In this document: positions 37,016 through 46,473 of the stretch, in pieces | Layout of the letters: every line of letters starts with the position of its first letter | Position numbering within the stretch: position 1 is the first letter of the stretch | Assembly (NCBI GenBank): GCA_039105265.1 | Contig: JAPFFF010000065.1 | Span: 620,001-684,000 of the forward strand | Length of the DNA: 64,000 nucleotides | Direction of reading: 5' to 3' | Origin: Tritrichomonas musculus | Lineage: Eukaryota > Parabasalia > Tritrichomonadida > Tritrichomonadidae | Notes under the pieces: generated by a model | Told to the model about the DNA's origin: nothing | Database searches by the model: none | Seen by the model: only the letters and a program-made list of their open reading frames with translations | Program-made: the position numbers and the translations under genes

Positions 37016-37918
37016 ATGAGCGAAAAGAGTTTTATTCTTTCTGCATCTGGTTTAAAAAATATTGTTTCAATCCCTTGTGGCGAATCATGTGAAAATGAAA
37101 ATTCAAATGGTGCAAATATATTTACTTTTATTTTTGGAGGAAATGAAATTAAAATGAATCGATTATTAGCAGATTTTGTTTCACCACGTGTATCACGCCT
37201 TCACACAATTGATCCAACGGCAAATTCCATTGATTTTACAGAAATAATTCAAAAAATACCAAATTCAAATGAAATTTTTACGCCAGACATGCTTAATATT
37301 TTTGTACAGTTATCCAAAGGTGAATCCGCCGATATTGACTCCTCCATGAGTCACAAACTACGCCTTCTTGCAGTTCTTTTAGAAAATCAAGAAATCAGCG
37401 ACAAAATGAACCAACTCTACCCAATCAAAGAAAGTGAAACAGATGTTGAAAAGTGCATAAGAAACCTTCAATACTTTGACTGCTACAAAACTCTCAATTC
37501 GTTCAATAATTCATTCAATAACCAATTTTACGTTGATTTTATTTCTAGTCATTTTTATTCAATAGAAAAACCGTTACTTTTGAGTCTATCGAAAACGATT
37601 ATCTATTCAATTCTTTCCAGTAGTCAGTTGAAACTTTTGAATGAGGATTCGTTGCTCGATTTCATCAATCAACTTTTTTCGATCGAGCAAAACAAAAATG
37701 ACGATGGAGACGGTTTGAATAAAACCGCTTTTTATGAATTGGTTGACTTTTCAGAACTAAGTGATCAAAAATTTAAAGAGTTCATTGACGCTTTCAATCC
37801 AAGCGAGCTCTCTGTTGCTCTCTGGCAAAAATTGTCAAAAATGATGGCATTCAGAAAAAGTGGACAAAATAACGAAGCTAACCAACAAAAGAACACCAAC
37901 CGTTATGTCAAAAAGTAG
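37016..37918 (+). CDS. BTB-like trichomonad domain protein (paralog of the Rab fusion's C-terminus)
   Basis: 300 aa, ATG at 37016 (MSEKSFILSASGLKNI); the open frame 39 bases upstream has no ATG. Residues ~1-60 (ILSASGLKNIVSIP, then FTFIFGGNEIKMNRLLADFVSPRVSRL) align with the C-terminal domain of the Rab fusion at 32250-33686. The similarity continues through SIDFTEI, LSKGES, LRLLAVLLENQE and IIYSILSS. The start resembles a divergent BTB/POZ fold; the rest is alpha-helical, like a BACK-type extension. It is free-standing, with no Rab, LRR or membrane part. A protein-interaction role is inferred. Confidence 0.8.
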   Translation: MSEKSFILSASGLKNIVSIPCGESCENENSNGANIFTFIFGGNEIKMNRLLADFVSPRVSRLHTIDPTANSIDFTEIIQKIPNSNEIFTPDMLNIFVQLSKGESADIDSSMSHKLRLLAVLLENQEISDKMNQLYPIKESETDVEKCIRNLQYFDCYKTLNSFNNSFNNQFYVDFISSHFYSIEKPLLLSLSKTIIYSILSSSQLKLLNEDSLLDFINQLFSIEQNKNDDGDGLNKTAFYELVDFSELSDQKFKEFIDAFNPSELSVALWQKLSKMMAFRKSGQNNEANQQKNTNRYVKK

Positions 37919-38335
37919 ATTAAATAATAAATTACACATTTTTTTATCATATGATTTAAATTCCATTTTTTTCCAGCAAAAATAAATCATTTATTTTGTT
38001 CGAATTTTTCTTAATTGAGTTGTTCATACTGTATATAAATGCATTTTCTTCACACTTGAAAGATATAATATCATTGAACATGTGAGTAAAAGGCATAAAA
38101 GTTTTTCTCTTCTTTATGTTCAAGAATCATTTCTTGTACACAACGAGAAGCAACTGAAAGGAGTAATTTTGAAGTTTTAATGGAAGCAACGTTATACAAA
38201 AATAATTTAAAAAAGTTTAAGAGAATGTTAACAAGTATAGTTTATAAAATAAACTATCATTTATTCATTATTTTTAATTATATTAAAAGCAATGATAAAA
38301 CTATCTTTTGGATTGAGAACATATAATAAAAAAAT
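37919..38335. other. Intergenic region without recognisable features
   Basis: About 420 AT-rich bases between convergent genes, with nothing supported. Confidence 0.6.
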
Positions 38336-39751
38336 TCAATTATTCATCTCAGATATGTAAGTGAAATCGGTTGGGTTATCTTTTATAGATTGATATTGAC
38401 CAGCCTCTGCGATAGAAGGCTCAACTACCCAAAATGAAGCAATTGTTGCCAAAAATCCGAAAACCGCTGAATAACCAATTTTTTTACCAGAAGAGTTGTG
38501 AACGATTCTTCCAACGCCAGAACCGATTATGAAATTTGACAACTGTTGACCAATCACGCAGAAGCAGTTCAAAATTCCCAGATTGTTTCCCAATTCCTCC
38601 GTTGGAATGACAATTGAGACGATAGCAGAAGGAATTGCCATAAACACAACCGTTCCCAAACCAATGAAGCCAGCCACGCCCAAATAAACGTATTTGTTCT
38701 TTACGAACAAGAAAAAGATCAAGCTCACAGCAATCACAAAATCGCCAATGACCATTGACCACCTCATTCCGATCAAATCGCAGACCTTGCTGTTTAAAAA
38801 GCCGTAAATGAGAATCGAGAGACTGTTTACTGAATTGCACATCATTGCCCACGAGACGCCCTTCTGGTACAAGTCCTTCATTTCGCTGCTGGCGTCTTCG
38901 GCGTTGTTTCCGTGCATGATTTCAGCTCCCATGAAATCGGTGAATGTCAATCCGAACTGATAAATGGCGACAAAAGAGAGACAATAAGGAACAACAATTC
39001 GAATAAACGGTCGTGGCATAGTTTTGAATGCTTGCCATATCTTTTTGAATGGATTGACCTTTGGCGGTTTCACCATTAACGGTTCTTCAACTGCCGAAAT
39101 AACAGATATGATCATCGCTAACAGCGCAAATGATAAACAGACAACAAGAAGGAATTGTTCTTGCTTTAGGCACGTGTATTTGTATACTTCAAAACCGCCA
39201 AGCAAATTGGCAAAAATTGAAGAGACGCCAAAGTAAACTTGGCAGATGTTTGCCATCAATGTTTGCTGTATAAGTGGCGTGACATCGGAGCAAAGAACAC
39301 GAGCTGGCGATTGGACAATGTTGCCAGCAGTTGAGGCTATGACATGTGATGTGATAAATACAAATTTGCGATATGGCTGTGGATGGCTTGGCTTTAAGAA
39401 TGTTCCGATTTCGTAACAGTACATCATTAGTAAAAGAGCTAGTACAACTAGAATACTGCCTGTGATAACAAATATTCGACGCCTGCCATACTTGAATGTA
39501 AGTCCATCTGATATAACACCGAGAATTGGTTGCAATATAAAGCCAATAAAAGATGCATAAAAAAGTAGAATCGTTTTGGTTGTGATATTGATCCCAAGAC
39601 TTTTAATATATGGCTCAAAAAGTGCAGATATAACATTCCAGAGTAAACCAGGAATAAGGTTACAGGATGCAATGGCACAAATACGACTCATTGAAAGTTT
39701 TTCCCGTTTGCTTAGAGGTACCCATACATTGTTAGCTTCTGTTTCAATCAT
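38336..39751 (-). CDS. MFS sugar transporter, SLC45/GPH-like
   Basis: 471 aa from the ATG at 39751 (MIETEANNVWVPLSKREKLS); the preceding in-frame TTG at 39757 is not used as a start. About twelve hydrophobic helices are visible. The first is followed by LFEPYIKSLGINI, then FIGFILQPILGVISD and the loop motif GLTFKYGRRRIFVITG, the G-x3-D-x5-GRRR signature of the major facilitator superfamily. The N-terminal pattern matches the glycoside-pentoside-hexuronide/SLC45 sucrose-transporter branch. The substrate is probably a sugar with H+ cotransport, but nothing visible fixes it. No signal peptide is needed. It is intact and divergent from the TKL kinase gene. Confidence 0.85.
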   Translation of the reverse strand: MIETEANNVWVPLSKREKLSMSRICAIASCNLIPGLLWNVISALFEPYIKSLGINITTKTILLFYASFIGFILQPILGVISDGLTFKYGRRRIFVITGSILVVLALLLMMYCYEIGTFLKPSHPQPYRKFVFITSHVIASTAGNIVQSPARVLCSDVTPLIQQTLMANICQVYFGVSSIFANLLGGFEVYKYTCLKQEQFLLVVCLSFALLAMIISVISAVEEPLMVKPPKVNPFKKIWQAFKTMPRPFIRIVVPYCLSFVAIYQFGLTFTDFMGAEIMHGNNAEDASSEMKDLYQKGVSWAMMCNSVNSLSILIYGFLNSKVCDLIGMRWSMVIGDFVIAVSLIFFLFVKNKYVYLGVAGFIGLGTVVFMAIPSAIVSIVIPTEELGNNLGILNCFCVIGQQLSNFIIGSGVGRIVHNSSGKKIGYSAVFGFLATIASFWVVEPSIAEAGQYQSIKDNPTDFTYISEMNN

Positions 39752-40550
39752 TTTCAATTCTAATTATTTATAAATTGATTAAATAAACAATTGATATAAA
39801 AAAAAAAATAAAATCTGCTTTAAATTACTCAAAAAGTTAAACTTTTTCTTTTATATATTGATTAAAACAAATTGATTTATAAAATTAATGTTATCCTCAA
39901 TTGGTTTCTTTTATAAATTTTAGGTTTTATTCTCTATTTGAATTGAAATGTTTTTTCTCAAAATTGTATACAAAGACTTTTTTTAAAAAAATTATATATA
40001 TCTTTGTTAATATCAAATATAAAGGCATAATCATTTTATTTTAATATTATTTAAGATATTATGATATAGTAATATCATTAATCAATTTAAATATGATATC
40101 ATTAATCAATTTAAAAACATTTTATTTCATTCCAAATGCTCATTGTTGTTATATTAATAAATTATCTTTTACAATATTATTTATCTTTAAACTTTAACAA
40201 TTATTTCATTTAAAAGAAAAACTAAGTAATACATATAATGCATTCACATTAAATGAATTCAATTTTTTTCATCATAAGCCTTCAATGATAAACATCATTT
40301 TAATATTCGATATATTCCACTTGATTTCCAGCAATTCTTTTTTAATCTAGATATTCCAATGTAAAATTCTCTATTTTTTGATTTTTATGATTTTTGAATC
40401 TACTTATATATGAAAGAAAAAGATTAGATAAATAAATAAAAGATGTTAACCAAAAAAATGTTTTTAAAGATTTTGGAGCCTAAGTACAGCACCAGTTTTA
40501 TTTTGTCAAAATTTTGTCTTGAAAAGTATTCAAATTTTCATAATTTTTTA
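39752..40550. other. Intergenic region between divergent transporter and TKL kinase
   Basis: AT-rich. A unit GATATCATTAATCAATTTAA is directly repeated near 40,070-40,115. The frame of the kinase extends to an ATG at 40443, but that start lacks an initiator. Confidence 0.5.
40538..40542 (+). promoter_or_regulatory. Initiator (TCATA)
   Basis: Fits TCA-Py-(T/A). The +1 A lies 11 bases before the ATG at 40551, which favours this start over 40443. Confidence 0.5.
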
Positions 40551-41519
40551 ATGAGTTTAGAAGAGACTATCCAAAATTGCCCAAAGATAAAATTAGAAGA
40601 TTTTGATCTTGGTAATAGAATTGCAACAAGTTCCTTTGGTTACATTTATGAAGCAACAGAAAGAGAAACAGGTAAAAGTGTTTTTATTAAAATACTCATT
40701 AATAATAACCCAATGAATGAAGAATTAAAAAAGTATTTCATTCGAGAAATAAACACATCCCACATTAATATCCCAGGAATTGTTAAGACGATTGGTTATC
40801 GATTTCCATTATCTCCAGAAGAAGCCCAAAAATCTGAATCAAAATATAAAAATGATTATATTGTTGTTACTGAATTTATGGAAAATGGATGCTTTGCTCC
40901 AATCAATCAAAGTTATCTAAATTCAAATGGCAATCTAAATGACAAAATAAATCCAACAATCCGCAGTAAAATTGTATTCGGTGCTGCTGCAACTATGAGT
41001 CGGCTTCATAAAATGAAGATTATCCACCGAGATTTAAAATTGGAAAATATTTGGCTTGATGAAAAGCTTGAGCCTCATATTGGGGATTTTTGTTTAGCTA
41101 GATTTATTGAAAATGATGTTCATCTAACAACAAATGTTGGTACTCCAATCTGTATGGCACCTGAATTATTTAATGAAGAAAATTATGGATTTCCTGTTGA
41201 TGTTTATGCATTTGGAATCCTTCTATATCGTCTATTTACAACAGAAATTGTTTTTGAAGACTTAAAGCCAATCCGAACCGCATTTCATTTAAAGAGTAAA
41301 ATAGAAAAAGGATTAAGATTTAAAAAACCAAATCATGTTCCAGAACACTATTGGGAATTAATTCAAAAATGCTGGAAACAAGAACCTTCCGAAAGACCAA
41401 AATTCGAGGAGATCGTTGAAATATTAAAAGATGATAAATTTGCTCTTGAAGAATTTGGAATGAAAGCTGATATAAACGGACTTCATGAATACCAAGATCG
41501 TATGGACATTAATGAATAA
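40551..41519 (+). CDS. TKL-type protein kinase
   Basis: 322 aa from the ATG at 40551 (MSLEETIQNCPKIKLEDFDLG); an in-frame ATG at 40443 would add 36 aa of unlike composition. The protein is almost only a kinase domain: loop NRIATSSFGYIYEA, Lys in VFIKIL, catalytic loop IIHRDLKLENIWLD, then IGDFCLARF, GTPICMAPELF and CWKQEPSERPKFEEI at the end of the C-lobe. The catalytic Asp and Lys are present; the DFG Gly is Cys (DFC). It is probably active. The family is the TKL-like group common in trichomonads. The target is unknown. Confidence 0.85.
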   Translation: MSLEETIQNCPKIKLEDFDLGNRIATSSFGYIYEATERETGKSVFIKILINNNPMNEELKKYFIREINTSHINIPGIVKTIGYRFPLSPEEAQKSESKYKNDYIVVTEFMENGCFAPINQSYLNSNGNLNDKINPTIRSKIVFGAAATMSRLHKMKIIHRDLKLENIWLDEKLEPHIGDFCLARFIENDVHLTTNVGTPICMAPELFNEENYGFPVDVYAFGILLYRLFTTEIVFEDLKPIRTAFHLKSKIEKGLRFKKPNHVPEHYWELIQKCWKQEPSERPKFEEIVEILKDDKFALEEFGMKADINGLHEYQDRMDINE

Positions 41520-41588
41520 AGAAATCACAAATAAATTCTTTCATATCATGTCGTCCTTCGATGACATTTTGTTTTTTGAGCAATTGAA

Positions 41589-41690
41589 TTAAATTTCATA
41601 ATTTTTTTCAGCATTTGACACATCGTCGATATACTCCAGTAAAACTCTTTTAATATTTTTCTTTTGTTCAACATATTCTTCAATACTCAT
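41589..41690 (-). pseudogene. N-terminal fragment of an ankyrin-type trichomonad protein
   Basis: A 33-codon frame with ATG at 41690 reads MSIEEYVEQKKNIKRVLLEY and continues to a stop. It resembles the N-terminus of trichomonad ankyrin/DUF3447 proteins and the start of the 20504 gene (MKKIQSTLLYYIDN). The rest of the gene is absent. Confidence 0.4.
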
Positions 41691-41816
41691 TTTAATTTTG
41701 GTAAAAAATAATATTTATAGAAAAATTTAATAGAAACTGTAACCATTTATCTTCTCAAAAAATAATTTGAAAATATTTCAAATTTTCAAATTTTAAATGG
41801 TCAAAATTGAAAAAGA

Positions 41817-42287
41817 ATGAATGATGAGCCTCAAGATCCAGAAACATTCAATAATTCTAAAGATGATTCACCCCGGATCTCTCCTACTCAATTATGCCAA
41901 CTGATAAATGATCATTCTGAATTTAAAAATATTTTTATAATTGATTGCAGATCAGAAACTGAATATAAAGGCGGACATATCAAGGGATCTATAAATATCA
42001 GTTCGCCAAATGACAAAAATGTTATATCAAATCTATATCATGAAATATGGAAGCCAAAAACACTTTACATCTTTCATTGCGAGTTCTCCCTCTTTCGTGG
42101 TCCAACAGGATGGTCATATTTTAATGAAGAACACAGTAAAAGTGTAAATAAAGATTTGCCATTGCATGCATTCGTTTTAAATGGAGGATATCGCGAGTTC
42201 CATGCAAAATATCCAGAGCAATGCGACGGTGGATACGTTTCTGAGGCTAAAGCATTCATAGAAAGTGTAAAATTGAGGAAAGTTTAG
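41817..42287 (+). CDS. Cdc25-type rhodanese-fold phosphatase
   Basis: 156 aa, ATG at 41817. After ~25 polar residues comes a rhodanese fold: FIIDCRSETEYKGGHIKGSINI, then the active site HCEFSLFRGP (C-x5-R loop of Cdc25, HCEFSxxRGP), then VLNGGYREFHAKYPEQCDGGY, which is the classical Cdc25 C-terminal signature. It is a catalytic domain without the long regulatory N-terminus of animal Cdc25, like the small plant and protist forms. It probably dephosphorylates a Cdk inhibitory Thr/Tyr or acts as an arsenate reductase-like enzyme; the first is favoured by the motif. Intact. Confidence 0.88.
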   Translation: MNDEPQDPETFNNSKDDSPRISPTQLCQLINDHSEFKNIFIIDCRSETEYKGGHIKGSINISSPNDKNVISNLYHEIWKPKTLYIFHCEFSLFRGPTGWSYFNEEHSKSVNKDLPLHAFVLNGGYREFHAKYPEQCDGGYVSEAKAFIESVKLRKV

Positions 42288-42881
42288 CGTTTAAATGAAT
42301 TCCTTATCAATTTTTATCTAGAGAATAAAGGTTTTTATTTATATGCAATCTCATCATTTTATTGATATTTTTTATTAGCAGACTTATAATAAATATGGAC
42401 AAAGTTTCAATATTTACATAAAGTTTTATTCTAAAGTGCTTGCAAAAAAGATAATCCACATCTTTAAAAAAAGTTTAACTTTTTGAAAACATTTCAATGA
42501 AAACTCGTTGCATAGTGGATTATCGTTTTTGAAACCACTTTAATCGAAAAAAGTTATGGAATATTATCGATAATAGAATTTTCACTTTATAATAAATAAT
42601 ATAAATCGTAATTTGTTTGAAAATTTAATAAATGATTTTAGAATATTTGTGATATATGATATAATGGGAAATCGTAATCGCCAGTAATCGTTATTGCCCG
42701 TGGCGGTTTAGGTCAATATTGACCTTGTATCGTACCATAGAAAAAAAAGTCTGGAACTTTTTTGCACTTTTGCAAAAAAAAAAAAAAAAGCATGGGTAAG
42801 CTACTCGTAGTTTTTCTATAAAAAAAATATAAAAGAATATTTTTTTATAGTTTAAAATCGATATTATTATGAGCTACTCAT
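42288..42881. other. Intergenic region left of the nested TIR elements
   Basis: AT-rich, with a GC-richer patch at 42,665-42,735 (CGTAATCGCCAG, GCCCGTGGCGG, palindromic GGTCAATATTGACC) that could be a transposon relic; no matching end was found. A run of 15 A lies near 42,776. Confidence 0.45.
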
Positions 42882-44186
42882 TAGACTTGTTATTTTGAGA
42901 ATCGATATCAAAAACGTCACTTTTTTATATCTGATACTCGATTATCAGTTTACAAATCTGATATCGAGATTATCGATTATCAAGATATCAGATATGAAAT
43001 GTGATATAAAAATAATTGTAAACTTGATATCAATTACCGAGATCTCGAGATCTCAAACAGATTTATCTTTTTTTATAATTGGTATTTGTGATTTTATTAT
43101 ATTTAAAAATAAATAATAGAATGTATTGATGTTTATTTTAAGATTAAAATCAAAAAATACATTCTTTTTTATGAAATATTTGAGGGTAAATCTTTATTTT
43201 TGAACTTTTTGGATTTTTTACTCTCAATTTTTTTGAATGCTTATTTGTCATAATATCTTTATAATTTTACTATTTAAGAAGTAAGTATTCGAGGTTTTTA
43301 TACCAATAAACACCATTTCACAGCATTACAGGCATTATATGTTCAATAAAGAAGAAGAAAAATAAACTTCTATTTGCAATTTCCAATTTTTATTAAAATC
43401 GTTGTCTAAATTTCCCTTATTTCCTGCTTTTAAGAGCATAATGCTGGTATTACCGATCCAATAAAAAAAATTGAGAGCAAAAGATGAAAAAGAAACCAAT
43501 ATTTAGCTTCAAATTTTGAAGATATATATATGATCACAATTCTCACAAAAAGAACACAAATACGTCCAATGCGCTTTCACTCTTAGCTAATAAACCTAAT
43601 TATTGTATTTTATCACAAAATTGGTGCAAAACGATATATTTTTTTGCTCATTAAACACAAATAATTGCTTTTCTTATTCAATGCATATACTCATAGTTTA
43701 TACTAGATGAAATACTGCATATTTTAATGCATCTAAATTTTCTCACCCAAAGAAATGCTAATTATTATTTCATGATTTTTTTTTCTCAACAGAAAAATCT
43801 TAATAAATTCTATTTATGTATATTAAAATATTTATAGTTTCTTCTTTTAGTATTTTATTTACTTATTTTCATGCTTTTTTGCTTTTTTAAAAAAATCCAA
43901 ATTGAGAGGAAAAAATCTAAAAAGTTCAACTATTTGTGAACAAATATACAAAGAAAAAAATTGAGGGGAAAAAATCTAAAAAGTTCAAAAAAAAATATTT
44001 ACCTATTTGAGAATGAATTACGATCATATTTTTATCAAAAAGTTTAATTGAAAATTCTGATATCAAAAGCAGAGAAAAAAAATTCTCGATCTCTGAAATC
44101 GATCTCGAGAATCTGTGCATATTTATGTATCGATATCAAAAAGTCAATCAATTATCAATCTCGATAATCGGAGAATAACAAGTCTA
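42882..44186. mobile_element. TIR element, copy 2 (1305 bp with a nested insertion; 8-bp target duplication)
   Basis: Ends TAGACTTGTTATT and AATAACAAGTCTA are exact inverted repeats (13 bp) with weaker similarity further in. An exact direct repeat CTACTCAT flanks it (42874-42881, 44187-44194). It carries the palindrome GAGATCTCGAGATCTC (43039-43054) and many GATATC/ATCGAT motifs. Subtracting the nested element leaves ~478 bp, matching copy 1. It has no transposase, so it is a MITE-like element; an 8-bp duplication fits hAT- or Mutator-type mobilisation. Confidence 0.88.
43185..44003. mobile_element. Nested TIR element (819 bp) inside copy 2
   Basis: Inverted ends start GGTAAAT and share ~51 bases with about six mismatches by eye (both include TTTTTGAACTTTTT and CTCAATTTTTTT). 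An exact 8-bp direct repeat TATTTGAG flanks it (43177-43184, 44004-44011). A third, subterminal copy of the terminal motif lies at ~43,897-43,930. No ORF is supported inside. Confidence 0.88.
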
Positions 44187-45206
44187 CTACTCATTAATTA
44201 TATAATTAATGAAAAATAAAAATTAGATGTCTTCTGACTAAATCCAGCTATTTGGTATATATAATAAAATGTATATCTTTTTTTATTCTCAATTTAAGAA
44301 CATAAAAAAATTTATGATGATCATTTTTGTTAACACATTTATTGAACATATTTAGCTCATATTACTTAGTATATTGTCATATATATACTGAATTTAGCAA
44401 AAGTGAAATATTGTCATATATATACTTTTTGAAAATTTGTATTTTAGGGTAATTGATATATATTACAATGCATTTATATGGTTATCCCTTGAGAATTAAA
44501 CAGCAATGCAAAAATTTACGAAAATTATAAAATGATGCGATTTTTTTTTTTTTTTTTTTTTTAATTTTGCGAATTTGAATCCCTAAAATAGAAGAAAAAG
44601 CAGTATAAGTTGAGATTTCGTAGATAATTACTAAAAAATAAACGTTTTGCACCTTGTCTTAAGAATAAATTTTTCTATAGCATATTGAAAATTGAATAAA
44701 TGAGGTTTTTCAATTAATAAACCTATCAATATTTGAGAGCCCTTTTTTTTTTTTTACAAAATTTGAGTGAGAAACCTTGTTCATATAACTTTTCTCATTT
44801 ATAAAATACGATTATTTTCTCAATTATCAATTTAAAAATAAGTTATAGATTTATATTATCATATATATAATAGCAAATAAATTACAAATAATTGAAAATA
44901 TAAAAGCATAAAAAGTTAATTATTGTGTAATTTATGAATTATTATTTACGAACATTTTACCTTTCAAATAAAGATTTTACAAAATTCTAATTGTCTTTAT
45001 ATGCTTTTTTATATTAAAATGATTTTGCTAAAGAAATGCTCAAAAATACTTATTTGTTATAAAAGAGAAAATTTTTGAATGATATTTGAACAATAAAAAA
45101 CAATTGAATTAAAATAATTGTTCATTTAAAACGAACAATATTGAATATTATGAATTTATCAATTCACATCTGGAAAAAGTGAAGTAATTTAAAATCATTT
45201 CATTAT
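44187..45206. other. Intergenic region with homopolymer tracts
   Basis: AT-rich. It contains a 22-base T run (44541-44562) and a directly repeated TATTGTCATATATATACT near 44,370 and 44,410. No gene is supported. Confidence 0.6.
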
Positions 45207-45212
45207 TCATTA
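45207..45212 (+). promoter_or_regulatory. Initiator (TCATTA)
   Basis: Fits TCA-Py-(T/A). The +1 A lies 10 bases before the ATG at 45219. Confidence 0.55.
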
Positions 45213-45218
45213 TTTTTA

Positions 45219-45389
45219 ATGTCTGGAAAAGGAAAGGATCACAAAGAAAAGAAGGAAAAGAAGGAAAAGGACCAAAAGGAAAAGAAGGAGAAGAAGGAAA
45301 AGAAGGAAAAGAAGGAAAAGAAAGATAAGAAGGATGGAAAGTCATCAGAATCTTCAGAATCTGGCGATTCAGACTCAGGCGAAAAATAA
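45219..45389 (+). CDS. 56-aa Lys/Glu-rich small protein
   Basis: A short gene of 57 codons: MSGKGKDHKEKKEKKEKDQK, then further KEKKEKK repeats, KDKKDGK, and an acidic Ser tail (SSESSESGDSDSGEK). It would form a highly charged single helix with a Ser/Glu/Asp tail that looks like a casein-kinase-2 substrate. Support for it being real: an initiator 10 bases upstream, AAG-biased Lys codons unlike the AT-rich surroundings, and a TAA followed directly by TAAA-like A/T sequence. The antisense frame at this place is a shadow. The function is unknown; small basic-acidic proteins of this sort bind nucleic acid or act as chaperones, which is inference. Confidence 0.7.
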   Translation: MSGKGKDHKEKKEKKEKDQKEKKEKKEKKEKKEKKDKKDGKSSESSESGDSDSGEK

Positions 45390-46473
45390 AATTACTTAGC
45401 TAAGTAATGAATTATAGTGAATAAACAAAAACTACCCACATTTTATTTTAATCAATTTTCGTTTTTTTTTTTTTTTTTTTTTTTTAGTTTTTCTTGCATA
45501 TTAGTCCAATTTTTTGCTGATAATTTCTTAATTCAACCATCTCTCTCTTAAAATTCTCTCTTCCGTGAGAATTGTTTTGATTGATTTTAGTTTTGGTAGA
45601 AAGTTTTTTTGAGACAATTGTTTTTTCCAACATTGAAAATTGAGATGTTTATCTAAAATTCTTCCTTACTTGAAACTTAATAAAACCAAACTATTTTCTT
45701 CAAAAATGTTAGCGAGTTATATATGTTATTACACATCATATATAAAAATTAATACAGTAAAAAAATTAAAATTTTTAGCATATGTTCCAAAGATAATTGC
45801 TAAACATTGCATTTTTAGACATTATCTACATTTTTCTCAAATAAAAATTAATGAAAAACAAAAATAAAGAGTTTTAACTAATAAGTAATATATGAATAAT
45901 TATTTTATTTAATTTATAATCAATAAATGTTAATTTCAAAATGTTTAAAAAAATTAATGCAATTCAATGAAAGCATTCAAAAAGTTATGAAATTCATAGA
46001 AAATAATCATCCAAGATCTTATGTGTCAATTGGTCAGATTTTCACATATTTGTTTTATCTCCTATGAATAAATTAAAGCACCATAAAATGATTAAGTATC
46101 GAAGGCGAATAAAGAAAATAAAATTGAGAGCATAACGATCATTTTAAAAATACCATTATCTTACAAAAAAATTTTAAAAAGTAGATTTTTATCTTAAATA
46201 TAATATTAAAAATATCACATTTATATAATAACAAATTTGTAATTCATATAAATAGCATATTTGTATAAAAATAGCTGAATTATTTAAAATACGTTTTTTT
46301 GAAACTTTTGCGTTTTATCACGTTTCTTACTTGTATCTTTTAAACAAAATTGCAAAATTGATAAATAAAATACAAAAATGTTTTTATGTTTATAATTTTT
46401 ATTTATTTATAATAATTATATATAATTTAAAGAAATATTTTTATTGATAATAGGTAACTAACATCAATTATTG
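45390..46473. other. Intergenic region with homopolymer tract
   Basis: AT-rich, with a 24-base T run (45462-45485). A 75-codon ORF at 45640-45867 has intergenic composition and is not supported. Confidence 0.6.

Noticed and set aside
40443-40550. Upstream ATG extending the TKL kinase by 36 aa
   Set aside because: No initiator near it and AT-rich intergenic composition; the ATG at 40551 has an initiator 11 bases upstream.
42895-43116. 73-codon ORF similar to the 78-codon ORF at 19536-19772
   Set aside because: Both lie in copies of the same TIR element; similarity is explained by DNA identity, and the length is far below any transposase.
45148-45345. Minus-strand Ser/Phe/Pro-rich ORF
   Set aside because: Antisense of the 56-aa Lys/Glu gene, which has the initiator and the better codon pattern.
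45640-45867. 75-codon ORF
   Set aside because: Ile/Lys/Tyr-rich with intergenic base composition and no motif.
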